Shown: positions 25,013-33,396, counted from the first letter of the stretch. The stretch: DNA of 64,000 nt from an uncultured Candidatus Melainabacteria bacterium (GCA_934691935.1 CAKUTH010000007.1:234700-298699); one strand, 5' to 3'. The notes: a model not told the origin generated them from the letters alone. A program made the numbers and translations.

Positions 25013-25741
25013 ATGAACGAAACAAAAAATATTGATGTCGTTAATATGGTAAACAATTACATTAACGAGGAAAAGAGAAAATGTATGAAAACTGAACTAA
25101 TTTTTTTAGGGCCACCAGCTTGCGGTAAAGGTACTCAAACAGCAAAACTTGCAGAATACTTGAATTTGCCACACGTAGATACAGGTTCTCTATTAAGAGC
25201 TGAAATTAAAGCTCAATCTCCAGCTGGCATAGAAGCAAAAAAATTTATTGACAAAGGTAATCTTGTTCCTGTTGAACTTGTTTCAAGAATTATTAAAAAC
25301 AGATTATCTCAAGATGATTGCAAAGACGGTTATATTTTAGACGGTTTTCCAAGAAGCCTTGAACAAGCTGAACAGTTGACCAAGATTAATGACGAAATCA
25401 ATGGTTCAAATGAAGTTAGATTTATGGCAATTTATTTCGACATAGATACAAGTATTCTTGTTGAAAGAATTGTAAACCGTCGTTCTTGCTCAAAATGTGG
25501 TGAAATTTATAATTTAGCATTTAAAGCACCAAAAGAAGAAGGTGTTTGTGACAAATGCGGTGGTGAATTGACCCAAAGAAAAGATGACACAAGAGAGATT
25601 GCTCAATCAAGATTTGATACTTATGAACGCGAAACAGCTCCTTTGATTAACTATTACAAAGGTAAAGGTGTTTTGAAATCAATTGATGCAAACGGAACTA
25701 TTGACGAAGTTTGGGAAAGATTGTTAGAAGTAATTAAATAA
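25013..25741 (+). CDS. adk: adenylate kinase, possibly with a 24-residue N-terminal extension
   Basis: The core starts at MKTELIFLGPPACGKGTQ (ATG 25085, 218 residues). It holds the P-loop, DGFPRSLEQAEQL, the long LID with a four-Cys zinc site (CSKCGEIYN ... CDKCGGELTQRKDD) and the C-terminal helix. It interconverts ATP + AMP and 2 ADP. An in-frame ATG at 25013 has a better ribosome-binding site (AGAGG, five bases away) and lies just after a good promoter. It would add 24 polar residues (MNETKNIDVVNMV...). I give the longer form; the start is open. Confidence 0.93.
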   Translation: MNETKNIDVVNMVNNYINEEKRKCMKTELIFLGPPACGKGTQTAKLAEYLNLPHVDTGSLLRAEIKAQSPAGIEAKKFIDKGNLVPVELVSRIIKNRLSQDDCKDGYILDGFPRSLEQAEQLTKINDEINGSNEVRFMAIYFDIDTSILVERIVNRRSCSKCGEIYNLAFKAPKEEGVCDKCGGELTQRKDDTREIAQSRFDTYERETAPLINYYKGKGVLKSIDANGTIDEVWERLLEVIK

Positions 25742-25856
25742 GTGAAAAGTGAGAAGTGAAACGTGAAAGGTTCATTTCATTCGTTTCGCTCATAAAAAAC
25801 TTATGCAACAGTGTTTATATAAAATTTTCACTATTCACTAAATAAAGAGGATTATT
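25741..25856 (+). repeat. GTGAAAAGTGA-type repeat between adk and map
   Basis: 25741-25770 is a copy of the periodic GTGAAAAGTGAGAAGTGAAAC family seen at 3862 and 19834. The rest of the gap is AT-rich and ends in the AGAGGA ribosome-binding site of map. Confidence 0.65.
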
Positions 25857-26609
25857 ATGATACATAAAAAATCACGTGATGAAATCAAAAGAATGCGTCA
25901 TGCAGGACATATCGTAGCTCTTGTGCATAAAAAAATGAGAGAGGTAATAGAGCCTGGAATTAGCACAAAAGAACTTGATGACATTGCAATGCGTATAATA
26001 AAAAGCGAACGCGCTATTCCAACTTTTTTGGGTTATAACGGATTTCCAGCAAGCATTTGCGCTTCTATAAACGAACAAGTTGTCCATGGAATTCCTCACG
26101 AAAATGTAACGATCAAAGAAGGTGACATCATAAGTATTGACGTTGGCGCAACTTATGCAGGCATGGTTGGTGACGGAGCTTGGACGTACCCTGTTGGCAA
26201 AATTTCAGATGAAGTTCAACGTTTATTAAAAACAACAGAAGAAGCTCTTTTTGCAGGGATTTCTCAAATGAGGGCTGGAAATGTACTTGATGACATTTCT
26301 GGGGCAGTCGAAGATGTTGCTGTTAGAGAAAAAATGGGGATTGTCAGACAATATGGCGGACACGGAGTTGGACATGCTATGCATGAAGAACCATTTTTAT
26401 TTAATTACAGAGTTGGTGACAATACTTTGATAAAACAAGGCTATGCAATCGCAATTGAACCTATGCTAAACCTAGGTTGTGATGAGGTTGAAGTTGCAGA
26501 CGACGAATGGACAGTTAGCACTGCTGACAAAAAACCTTCTGCGCACTTTGAACATACCGTTTTGGCAACAGAAGGTGAACCTTTGATTATCACGCAATTG
26601 ATGGAGTAA
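25857..26609 (+). CDS. map: methionine aminopeptidase, type I
   Basis: 250 residues, the usual length. The pita-bread fold metal ligands are visible: Asp in IISIDVGATYAGMVGDGAWT, His in GGHGVGHAMHEEPF, Glu in IAIEPMLNLG and Glu in HFEHTVLATEGE. It removes the initiator methionine from nascent proteins. The adk-map order matches the conserved ribosomal-protein locus order in many bacteria, here without secY or infA. Confidence 0.97.
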   Translation: MIHKKSRDEIKRMRHAGHIVALVHKKMREVIEPGISTKELDDIAMRIIKSERAIPTFLGYNGFPASICASINEQVVHGIPHENVTIKEGDIISIDVGATYAGMVGDGAWTYPVGKISDEVQRLLKTTEEALFAGISQMRAGNVLDDISGAVEDVAVREKMGIVRQYGGHGVGHAMHEEPFLFNYRVGDNTLIKQGYAIAIEPMLNLGCDEVEVADDEWTVSTADKKPSAHFEHTVLATEGEPLIITQLME

Positions 26610-26611
26610 AA

Positions 26612-27241
26612 ATGAATTATTATATCGGGCTGTCATTGTCGGCATCATCAGGCATGGATAGTGGCGTAGCTGTAATGGACGAAGATTGTAACTTAATTCT
26701 TGTAGACAAATTGTATACAATGAATGATGTGATGTTCTTTTTTGACAACTACCCAATGTTGAAATATTCAAAAATTTGCACCTCACTTGTTTGGGATAGA
26801 ACAATGCTAAACGGAAAATGGCGAATACTTGGCAAGCCGTACCAACTAGTATCGACTAACCCGTTAATTCCTAATAGAGAAGGCTGGACACAAAGATATT
26901 CAACTAGAGGTTGTGAATATTTTAAATCTCTAACAGAAAAGGGGATTGATGTTGACAGATTTGAGATTTATCTAACACGCCAAAGTTTGAACTTGAATTC
27001 TTGTTATAAAGAACGCTCTCCTGCTGATTGCAAATTTTTGCAACAGACATTGAAATATGAATGGGGAATGGAACTCCCAATTAATATGATGCCAATGTCA
27101 CAGTTAGAAGCAATTGTTGGAGCAATACTTGCACGAGAAAAAGCTAAAAACCCAAATAACATAAGAGTAATATCTAAGTTCAAAGATTTTGATGTAATTG
27201 ATGTAAAATCAAAATCTTTGGTCACAAGCAGTTGTCGTTAA
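26612..27241 (+). CDS. protein of unknown function, possible RNase H fold
   Basis: 209 residues starting two bases after the map stop, so likely cotranscribed. The N-terminal strand pattern YIGLSLSASSGMDSGVAVMD, followed by a second strand and late QLEAIVGAILAREKA, resembles the acidic-residue layout of DUF429/RNase H-like proteins. The match is weak and the active-site residues cannot be confirmed. It overlaps the convergent tmk by four bases. Confidence 0.55.
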   Translation: MNYYIGLSLSASSGMDSGVAVMDEDCNLILVDKLYTMNDVMFFFDNYPMLKYSKICTSLVWDRTMLNGKWRILGKPYQLVSTNPLIPNREGWTQRYSTRGCEYFKSLTEKGIDVDRFEIYLTRQSLNLNSCYKERSPADCKFLQQTLKYEWGMELPINMMPMSQLEAIVGAILAREKAKNPNNIRVISKFKDFDVIDVKSKSLVTSSCR

Positions 27242-27843
27242 AAATTTAAGTAGCTCAATACTTCTTGATGAATTTCTTCAATAGATTTTGACGCGTCGAT
27301 TACCTTAATCCTTTCAGGTTCTTTTTTTGCTATTTCCAAATAACCGTTACGGACTTTTGTATGAAACTCAAATCCAGCGCTTTCCATGCGGTCTTTTTCT
27401 TTTCCAACACGTTTCATTGAAGTTTCTGTATCTATATCAAACACAAAGGTTATGTCAGGTTTTTTCCCATTTGTAGCAAGGTTGTTGAGCATATTAATTC
27501 TTCCAATATCTAAACCTCTGCCATAGCCCTGATAAGCAACACTTGAATCTGTATGCCTGTCGCAAAGCACAATTTTGCCAGCATCCACAGCAGGGTTAAC
27601 AATGGTATCAATATTTTGAGCCCTATCCGCTAAGAATAGAAAAGATTCACATCTATCCGAAACTTCTCCATCATAATTCAACAAAATTTCACGAATTTTT
27701 TCGCCTAATCCCTTACCACCAGGTTCACGAGTAAGCACAACTTCACGACCTTGATTTTTTAAATATTCCGCTAACAAATTCATCTGCGTAGTTTTTCCAC
27801 AACCGTCAGCACCCTCAAATGTAATAAATAAACCTTTTTTCAT
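27238..27843 (-). CDS. tmk: thymidylate kinase
   Basis: 201 residues. P-loop FEGADGCGKTT, the acceptor-site DRHTDSSVAYQGYGRG and a lid region KRVGKEKDRMES are typical of bacterial Tmk, which phosphorylates dTMP to dTDP. An AAAGGTGAT ribosome-binding site precedes the ATG. The gene converges on and overlaps the unknown gene at 26612. Confidence 0.96.
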   Translation of the reverse strand: MKKGLFITFEGADGCGKTTQMNLLAEYLKNQGREVVLTREPGGKGLGEKIREILLNYDGEVSDRCESFLFLADRAQNIDTIVNPAVDAGKIVLCDRHTDSSVAYQGYGRGLDIGRINMLNNLATNGKKPDITFVFDIDTETSMKRVGKEKDRMESAGFEFHTKVRNGYLEIAKKEPERIKVIDASKSIEEIHQEVLSYLNF

Positions 27844-27895
27844 ATATCACCTTTTTCTTTGATTATAGCATAAAAAGAAGGTATTTCAGATATTA

Positions 27896-27942
27896 AACAA
27901 AAAACACCTCTGAACTAAAGTTCGAGGTGTTTTTTCTGGGGC
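27896..27942 (-). repeat. duplicated terminator plus tRNA 3'-end fragment
   Basis: Forty-seven bases identical to 28181-28227: the hairpin AACACCTC...GAGGTGTT with flanking T tracts, followed by CTGGGGC, the 3' end of the tRNA-Gln gene. No complete tRNA is attached to this copy. Confidence 0.85.
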
Positions 27943-28011
27943 ACTCTGCCGAACAAAACGATTGAGTATCGTTTTGTGAGAGGGGGATTCGAAGAATCCT
28001 TTCGCAACAAA

Positions 28012-28055
28012 AAAAAGACCTACAAGCAGGTCTTTAATATTCTGGGGCGGAAGGA
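28012..28055 (-). repeat. second truncated tRNA-Gln tail with its own terminator
   Basis: CTGGGGCGGAAGGA at 28042-28055 equals the 3' end of tRNA-Gln. On the minus strand it is followed by the hairpin GACCT/AGGTC and a T8 tract (28012-28035). The body of the tRNA is missing. Confidence 0.75.
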
Positions 28056-28181
28056 TGTCTTGCTCACTCGCGTTTAACGGGTCTACGGTTGACGTCTGCA
28101 ATGGCACTGCCATTTTGTCGTCAAGCCTTCGCCCTCAGCTCGTTCGCGCTCGAACCCATTTGGTTCTCATCTTCTCTTGCA

Positions 28182-28220
28182 ACAAAAAACACCTCTGAAC
28201 TAAAGTTCGAGGTGTTTTTT
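28182..28220 (-). terminator. intrinsic terminator of tRNA-Gln
   Basis: Stem AACACCTC-GAACT / AGTTC-GAGGTGTT with one bulged T and a T6 tract in the minus direction, directly after the tRNA 3' end. Confidence 0.8.
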
Positions 28221-28292
28221 CTGGGGCGGAAGGATTCGAACCTCCGAATGCCTGGACCAAAACCAGGTGCCTTACCACTTGGCGACGCCCCA
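28221..28292 (-). tRNA. tRNA-Gln(TTG)
   Basis: A 72-base gene without encoded CCA. The acceptor stem TGGGGCG/CGCCCCA has discriminator G as in other tRNA-Gln. The anticodon stem is CCTGG/CCAGG with loop TTTTGGT, giving anticodon TTG. The T-loop is TTCGAAT and the T-stem GGAGG/CCTTC. Its terminator and two partial copies of its 3' end lie downstream. Confidence 0.95.
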
Positions 28293-28342
28293 TTGGCTAC
28301 ATTTATTATTATATGCTCTCAAATTTTATTGTCAAGAAAATT

Positions 28343-28561
28343 TTATTCAATTTCTTTGAAAAACTCTTTTATTTCTATACGCAATATTTTTGACAACTTG
28401 TAAATCACCTGTGCACTAGGAATTACAACCCCTCGCTCCATTTTCCCGACATAATTTATACTCATATCCAATTGCTCTGCCAAATTCGCCTGAGTTAAAT
28501 GTCGACGCAAACGCTCTGCTCTTATATTTGCTCCTAATAAATAACCAAAATTATTTTCCAT
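28343..28561 (-). CDS. XRE-family helix-turn-helix regulator (A)
   Basis: 72 residues from the ATG at 28561; a longer start at 28615 adds 18 hydrophobic residues without support. A single Cro/CI-type helix-turn-helix (LRRHLTQANLAEQLDMSINYVGKMERG) is followed by a short C-terminal helix ending IKEFFKEIE. There is no ligand domain. It is divergent from the pseudopilin gene at 28670. The same arrangement, with an XRE protein of the same 72-residue length, occurs at 58126/58189. It probably controls itself and the pseudopilin gene. Confidence 0.85.
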   Translation of the reverse strand: MENNFGYLLGANIRAERLRRHLTQANLAEQLDMSINYVGKMERGVVIPSAQVIYKLSKILRIEIKEFFKEIE

Positions 28562-28669
28562 ATCTTTATATTTTATATAATTGCATAATAAGTTAAAAGA
28601 GATTTTAATAATCATTATATTTACAATAGTGGGTATTTATGTTATTATTATAAATAAATGAGGTTAATC

Positions 28670-29410
28670 ATGAAAAAAACTAGACGTTACGCATTTACAC
28701 TTGCTGAAGTTTTAATTACTCTCGGCATTGTTGGTGTCGTTGCTTCTCTCACAATCCCCACAGTTGTAAAACATTACAAGGCAAAGGTTTTGGAAACTGC
28801 ATTCAAAAAAAGTGTTTCAAACCTATATCAAGCCTATGACCTAACGCGCCAACAACTTGGTGTTGATGATATTTACCAGACTTATGTAATTTGTACGAGT
28901 AAAGAAAATTGTTATGATAAAAATTCGCTTGAATTTAGAGAAACTCTTGAAAAAAATTTAAAAGTTACCAGCATTTATAAACAAGGGTTTTATCCGCTAA
29001 AAAATTATAATGGAACTAAGCTTATAACTTATAATATTGGCATGGATTATCCTGAAGCTACTAAAATCCTTGCAGATGGCAGTTCTTTTGGAATGAACAC
29101 AAATTCTGATGGCGTCTTTGCCAGTATCCACATATTTATAGATACCAATGGCCCTAATAAGGGACCAAATCAATATGGACATGATATTTTTAAATTTAAT
29201 ATTGGAAAAGATAGCAAACTAGAACCGTTGAAAATGAAGAAACTTTATACCGATGAAGAGTTGGAAAACGAACATTACCAAGATTTAGCTGGCTACCCAT
29301 GTTCTATCAAAAGTAAACAAGCCTCAAACGGAGCCGGTTGTTCATATTATGCAATGAACAACATTAATCCTGATGACAAAACAAAAAAATACTGGGAAAG
29401 TCTACCTTAG
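28670..29410 (+). CDS. type IV pseudopilin-like protein
   Basis: 246 residues from the ATG at 28670, chosen because TGAGG lies six bases before it. The leader MKKTRRYA/FTLAEVLITLG has a basic stretch, Ala at -1 and Glu5. The hydrophobic helix runs to about residue 35. The globular part has DTNGPNKGPNQYGHDIFKF, the element shared by all four pseudopilins here, and several Cys in the first third and near the end (CTSKENCYD, YPCSIK, AGCSYY). It is divergent from the small XRE regulator. Function unknown. Confidence 0.85.
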   Translation: MKKTRRYAFTLAEVLITLGIVGVVASLTIPTVVKHYKAKVLETAFKKSVSNLYQAYDLTRQQLGVDDIYQTYVICTSKENCYDKNSLEFRETLEKNLKVTSIYKQGFYPLKNYNGTKLITYNIGMDYPEATKILADGSSFGMNTNSDGVFASIHIFIDTNGPNKGPNQYGHDIFKFNIGKDSKLEPLKMKKLYTDEELENEHYQDLAGYPCSIKSKQASNGAGCSYYAMNNINPDDKTKKYWESLP

Positions 29411-30127
29411 ATATTTAAACGGACTCATTTCTTTTGCATAAACATATTCAACTTCATCCCCGATGATTTGTTCAAACACAGGCAAAACAAGAATTTCGCT
29501 TTCAAAATGTCCAATATCAAACACAACAATCGGGCTATCTAGTGCCGTGTGGAATTTTAAATCTCCTGTAACAAATGCATCTGCCCCATTTTCAAACGCC
29601 TCTTGAATAAATTCAGTTCCACTTCCTGCGCAAAACGCAATTTTTTTAAGGGTTTTTGTCCCAAAATTATTCACATAACGCAAATTTGGAGAAATAGTTT
29701 TTAAATTTTCAAGTAATTTATCAACAGAAATCTCAACCTCAACGTATCTGAGAAAATCATTATCTTGTGGAGTTTGACAAGTCACACCACGCTTTGCAAA
29801 AATCGTATTTACCAACGTGTCAGTCGTTCCACCATTAGCTTTATCAAGGTTTGTATGCGCACAATAGACATCTATTAAAGGTCTTAGAGATTCTGAAACA
29901 AGTTCAGAATGACAATTTATTTTAAACAACGGGTGGTGAGAAACAATCATATCGCAACCGTGTACCTTTGCTTGATGCACAACATCATCAGTAACGGTTA
30001 AACACAACATAATTTTTTTGACATCTTGATTATTTGTTTCAACAAGCCAGCCAGAACAGTCCCATTTTTCTTGGGTTTCTAGTGGTGCAAAATCTTCGAT
30101 TTTACGAACAATTTCACTCTTTTCCAT
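29402..30127 (-). CDS. NIF3/DUF34 family protein with an in-frame repeat insertion
   Basis: 241 residues from the ATG at 30127, which has GAGG six bases upstream and overlaps the coaBC stop. NIF3 metal-site motifs are present: DCSGWLVE, VSHHPLFK, CAHTNLDKANGGTTD, FCAGSG and FVTGDLKFH. Family members are dinuclear-metal proteins, often annotated as GTP cyclohydrolase I type 2, with uncertain role. Between HHPLFK and the AHTNLD motif sits the peptide CHSELVSES (residues ~68-81), encoded by a perfect short palindrome (ATTCTGAA/TTCAGAAT near 29889-29912). Confidence 0.88.
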   Translation of the reverse strand: MEKSEIVRKIEDFAPLETQEKWDCSGWLVETNNQDVKKIMLCLTVTDDVVHQAKVHGCDMIVSHHPLFKINCHSELVSESLRPLIDVYCAHTNLDKANGGTTDTLVNTIFAKRGVTCQTPQDNDFLRYVEVEISVDKLLENLKTISPNLRYVNNFGTKTLKKIAFCAGSGTEFIQEAFENGADAFVTGDLKFHTALDSPIVVFDIGHFESEILVLPVFEQIIGDEVEYVYAKEMSPFKYLR

Positions 30128-31358
30128 AAATTTCCTCAAAAATCTGTTTTGCAATTGTCATTTTGTCTGCGCGGTCGAGCTTTTTCATTCCGCCATCTTT
30201 GTCCAATATTACGACTTCGTTATAATCGCTGGAAAAACCTATATCTTTGCGTGAAATATCGTTAGCAATCAAGTAGTCACAACCTTTTTTAGCAATTTTT
30301 TCTTTTGCATTTTCGAGCAAATTTTCTGATTCTGCGCAGAAGCCAACAATCAGAGGTAACCCCTCACCCGCATTTGCGATTTCGCCTTGCTCAAGCAACT
30401 GCTCCCTCTCCCTCAAGGGGCGAGGGGAAAGTTTCGATTTTTTCTCGCACAATTCTTTTAAAATATCAGGATTTTTTACAAGTGTAAGAGTAATTTCATC
30501 ATCTGATGTCTTTTTCATTTTTTGTGCGGAGCGTTCTTTAACTCTGTAATCAGCAACAGCAGATGCCATTATTATACAATCAGCATCGTCAAACTCTTGT
30601 TCTACTGCGTTTTTCATATCAAATGCAGATTTAACCTTTACAACTTTGTATTTTTTTGAAACATCTTTTGTTGTAATCAAAACCACTTTTGCGCCAAAAT
30701 TTTTAGCTGTATCCGCTAATGCCAAACCCATTTTGCCTGAGGAATAATTTGAAATATATCTTACAGGGTCAATTTCCTCAATGGTTCCGCCTGCTGTAAT
30801 TACGATTTTTTTACCATCAAGCGGTTTGTAATTCAACATTTCTACAGTTTTGTCAAAAATCTTTTCAATCTTGCACAATCTACCTTTCCCCTCGTAGCCA
30901 CAAGCCAAATAGCCACTTTCAGGTTCAAGAATTGAGTAATGAAGTTTGTGCAAATTCTCTTGGATAATCGGGTTATTCCACATATTGCAATTCATTGCTG
31001 GCGCAATAATTACAGGTTTTGTAAACGCACAAGCAATTGATGTCAAAAGGTTGTCGCAAATTCCATTTGCCAATTTTGAAATTGTATTTGCAGTTGCAGG
31101 CGCAATGACCATAATATCTGCTTTATCGGCGAATGAAATATGTTCAGGATTATAATTTGTTACATCAAATTCCTCAACCGCAACTTCATTTTTACTGAGA
31201 GTTTGCAGAGTAAGTTTTGTAATAAAATTCAGCGAATTTGGTGTGCAAACAACTTGTACATTGGCATTTGCACGTTTATACATCCTTATAAGTTCGCAAA
31301 TCTTGTACACGGCAATTCCGCCAGTAATCCCGAGCAACACAGTTTTACCGCTAAGCAT
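30114..31358 (-). CDS. coaBC: CoaBC bifunctional enzyme with an in-frame repeat insertion
   Basis: 414 residues. The N-terminal CoaC half is a flavoprotein phosphopantothenoyl-cysteine decarboxylase (LLGITGGIAVYK, active-site-type PAMNCNMWNNP, ACGYEGKGR). The C-terminal CoaB half is a phosphopantothenate-cysteine ligase (TAGGTIEEIDPVRYISNYSS, ASAVADYRV, KNPDILKEL, LIVGFCAES). Between KNPDIL and LIVGF, where few residues are normal, about 28 extra residues (SPRPLREREQLLEQ...ANAGEG, ~309-336) are encoded by a CCCCTC...GAGGGG palindromic repeat. It overlaps gmk by 8 bases and nif3 by 14. Confidence 0.94.
   Translation of the reverse strand: MLSGKTVLLGITGGIAVYKICELIRMYKRANANVQVVCTPNSLNFITKLTLQTLSKNEVAVEEFDVTNYNPEHISFADKADIMVIAPATANTISKLANGICDNLLTSIACAFTKPVIIAPAMNCNMWNNPIIQENLHKLHYSILEPESGYLACGYEGKGRLCKIEKIFDKTVEMLNYKPLDGKKIVITAGGTIEEIDPVRYISNYSSGKMGLALADTAKNFGAKVVLITTKDVSKKYKVVKVKSAFDMKNAVEQEFDDADCIIMASAVADYRVKERSAQKMKKTSDDEITLTLVKNPDILKELCEKKSKLSPRPLREREQLLEQGEIANAGEGLPLIVGFCAESENLLENAKEKIAKKGCDYLIANDISRKDIGFSSDYNEVVILDKDGGMKKLDRADKMTIAKQIFEEIYGKE
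30358..30431 (-). repeat. palindromic repeat inside coaBC
   Basis: Outer arms CCCCTC (30360) and GAGGGG (to 30426), with inner CTCCCTCTCCCTCAAGGGGC. It belongs to the same family as 3927, 16531 and 16961. It is read in frame as an extra peptide in CoaBC. Confidence 0.75.
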
Positions 31359-31902
31359 TTTTTATCTCCGTTTCGAGTTGAGAAATTGCGTTTTCTAAAT
31401 CATCGTTTACGATTGTTATGTCGAAATTTTTTGCACGTTCAAGTTCTTGTTTAACCTCGTGCAAACGCTTTTGAATTGTTGCTTCATCCTCTGTATGACG
31501 TCCGCGCAAACGCGCCTCTAACGCCTCAAGTGACGGTGGAGCAATGAAAATCAAAACAGCTTCAGGCATTTGTTTTTTTACCTGCAATGCGCCTTTTGTA
31601 TCAATTTCCAAGATAATATCTTTTCCGTCCGCAAGACATTGATTTATATATTTTTTCTTTGTTCCATAACGGTTTCCTGCAAATTCTGCCCACTCCAAAA
31701 ATTTGTCGTTATCAACACAACGTTGAAATTCTTCTGGCGACAAAAAGAAGTAATTTATTCCGTCAACTTCTCCTTGACGTGGAGCTCGAGTTGTACAAGA
31801 TATAGATAACATAAAATGCGGGTTTCTATCCAAAAATCCTTTTAAAACAGTGCCTTTTCCAACACCTGATGAGCCTGATATTACATATAATTTTTTATTC
31901 AT
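31351..31902 (-). CDS. gmk: guanylate kinase
   Basis: 183 residues from the ATG at 31902. P-loop ISGSSGVGKGT, GMP-binding SCTTRAPRQGEVDGINYFF, the EWAEFAGNRYGT strand and LEIDTKGALQVKKQMP are all typical. It converts GMP to GDP. Five more codons are open upstream, but a perfect TATAAT (31909-31914) ends six bases before this ATG and there is no Shine-Dalgarno, so transcription probably starts at or next to this ATG. The gmk-coaBC-nif3 genes overlap and form an operon. Confidence 0.95.
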   Translation of the reverse strand: MNKKLYVISGSSGVGKGTVLKGFLDRNPHFMLSISCTTRAPRQGEVDGINYFFLSPEEFQRCVDNDKFLEWAEFAGNRYGTKKKYINQCLADGKDIILEIDTKGALQVKKQMPEAVLIFIAPPSLEALEARLRGRHTEDEATIQKRLHEVKQELERAKNFDITIVNDDLENAISQLETEIKNA

Positions 31903-31914
31903 AGCAATATTATA
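31903..31914 (-). promoter_or_regulatory. -10 box of a likely leaderless gmk message
   Basis: TATAAT on the minus strand, six bases before the gmk ATG; no Shine-Dalgarno is possible in that space. Confidence 0.5.
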
Positions 31915-31935
31915 CAATGAACAAAATTTTCTGCA

Positions 31936-31967
31936 TTAAAAAAGGACGGTTTTGAAACCATCCTTTT
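31936..31967 (-). terminator. intrinsic terminator after the OPA transporter gene
   Basis: Hairpin AAAGGA-GGTTT / AAACC-TCCTTT with one mismatch, followed on the minus strand by a run of six T. It ends the exonuclease-transporter transcript before gmk. Confidence 0.8.
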
Positions 31968-31989
31968 AAAATTATTATTTGATATTTAT

Positions 31990-33396
31990 TTATGCTTTTT
32001 TAGCATCTTTTTTGTATTCATCAATTGCCAAAATTGTACAAATGATTAAACAAATTATACCAGAAGCTAACCAGAAATAGATTGCGCCATCCCAGTTTTG
32101 GTTGCCGTTAGAACCTAATTTATCAACCAAGTAACCAGTACCTGTTGCTGATAAAAACGCACCTACATAACCAAAAGTACCTGTGAACCCTGATGCTGCA
32201 GATGCAACTTTTTTAGAACTGCTTTCTACTGCACAAAGTCCGCCAATCATCATTTGCGGTCCATAAGTGAAAGCACCTAGCAAGCCGATGATTACATAGT
32301 TCAAGTTAGCAATTGTATTGAATTTCAAAGCGATAATTGCAAAGATTACACCGATTAAGTAAATCAAATTAACTGGAGCTCTTTTGCCTTTGAACAATTT
32401 GTCAGAAATCAAACCTGCGCAAACTGTACCGCAAATACCTACCAATGGTAATGAAGCAATCATGTTTGTAGCATCTTGAAGTTCAATATTTTTAGCATTT
32501 TTCAAATACATAATCATCCAGTCCTCTGCACCAAATCTGATTATGTATACAAAAACGTACGCAATCGCTAACAACCAAAGAGTTTTGTTGCACAATACGT
32601 ATTTTTTGAAGATTTGAACATAAGACATATCGTCTTCTTCTTTTTGTTCTGATGCTGATTTTTCTTTAACAGGTTCTTCTCTATAAACTTCTACATCAGG
32701 CAATCCCAATGATTGAGGTCTATCTCTAAGTCTTTCAAATAACCATAATGCTGTGATTACAGCCAACACACCAGGAACTAAGAACGCTGCGCGCCATCCG
32801 AAGTGTGCTGCGATGTGACCTGCTAAAATAAAACTTAAAAAAGTACCAGTCTGGTGAGAGCAAGACCACAAAGACCACTTTGTACCACGTTCTGAGTTTG
32901 AATACCAGTATGTCAAACTTTTTGCAACGGCAGGGAAACCTGCAGATTGGAACCAACCACTAACGCCCCACAAGAAAGCTAATACCCATAATAATACCAT
33001 TGCGGTCATTTTTGGGTCTAACCCAAGCATGCTTACAAAATTTGGAGCAAGTGCAAACAAGATGTTGGCGATAGCTGTCATTAACAATGCTGTCGGGAAG
33101 AATTTTCTAACGTCAGAGCCGTCAGCCAAAACGCCGTTTACAAATTTACCGATACCGTATGTCAAGTACAATGAGCTACCCAACAAACCTAATTCTGTAG
33201 CTGAGTAACCAAATTCATCCATAATACCTGGTAAAGCTACCGCGATATTTTTCTTACACAAATAAAATACTGTGTAACCAATAAAGCATGCGTAAAATAT
33301 TCTTAATCTCCAGTGAGAATACATGCTTTTAACTTTTTCGCCGTCTGTAATCGTTTCTTTTACAGGCGGTTCTTTAAAAAATTGTGCTAAATTCAT
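31990..33396 (-). CDS. MFS transporter of the organophosphate:phosphate antiporter family
   Basis: 468 residues with about 12 membrane helices. The N-terminal signature YSHWRLRIFYACFIGYTVFYLCKKN, GKFVNGVLAD, WFQSAGFPAVAKSLTYWY and the central WSCSHQTGTFLS segment are those of the GlpT/UhpT/UhpC group. A charged loop (about 230-260, EEPVKEKSASEQKEEDD) separates the halves. Substrate is probably a sugar phosphate or glycerol-3-phosphate exchanged for phosphate, but UhpC-like sensors look alike. Its start overlaps the upstream exonuclease gene by four bases. Confidence 0.85.
   Translation of the reverse strand: MNLAQFFKEPPVKETITDGEKVKSMYSHWRLRIFYACFIGYTVFYLCKKNIAVALPGIMDEFGYSATELGLLGSSLYLTYGIGKFVNGVLADGSDVRKFFPTALLMTAIANILFALAPNFVSMLGLDPKMTAMVLLWVLAFLWGVSGWFQSAGFPAVAKSLTYWYSNSERGTKWSLWSCSHQTGTFLSFILAGHIAAHFGWRAAFLVPGVLAVITALWLFERLRDRPQSLGLPDVEVYREEPVKEKSASEQKEEDDMSYVQIFKKYVLCNKTLWLLAIAYVFVYIIRFGAEDWMIMYLKNAKNIELQDATNMIASLPLVGICGTVCAGLISDKLFKGKRAPVNLIYLIGVIFAIIALKFNTIANLNYVIIGLLGAFTYGPQMMIGGLCAVESSSKKVASAASGFTGTFGYVGAFLSATGTGYLVDKLGSNGNQNWDGAIYFWLASGIICLIICTILAIDEYKKDAKKA

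Noticed and set aside
28089..28403. A 104-codon open frame on the plus strand across the tRNA-Gln region
   Set aside because: It reads through the tRNA gene and its terminator in antisense; the peptide containing PGPKPGALPLGDAP is the typical false product of a tRNA-Gln gene.
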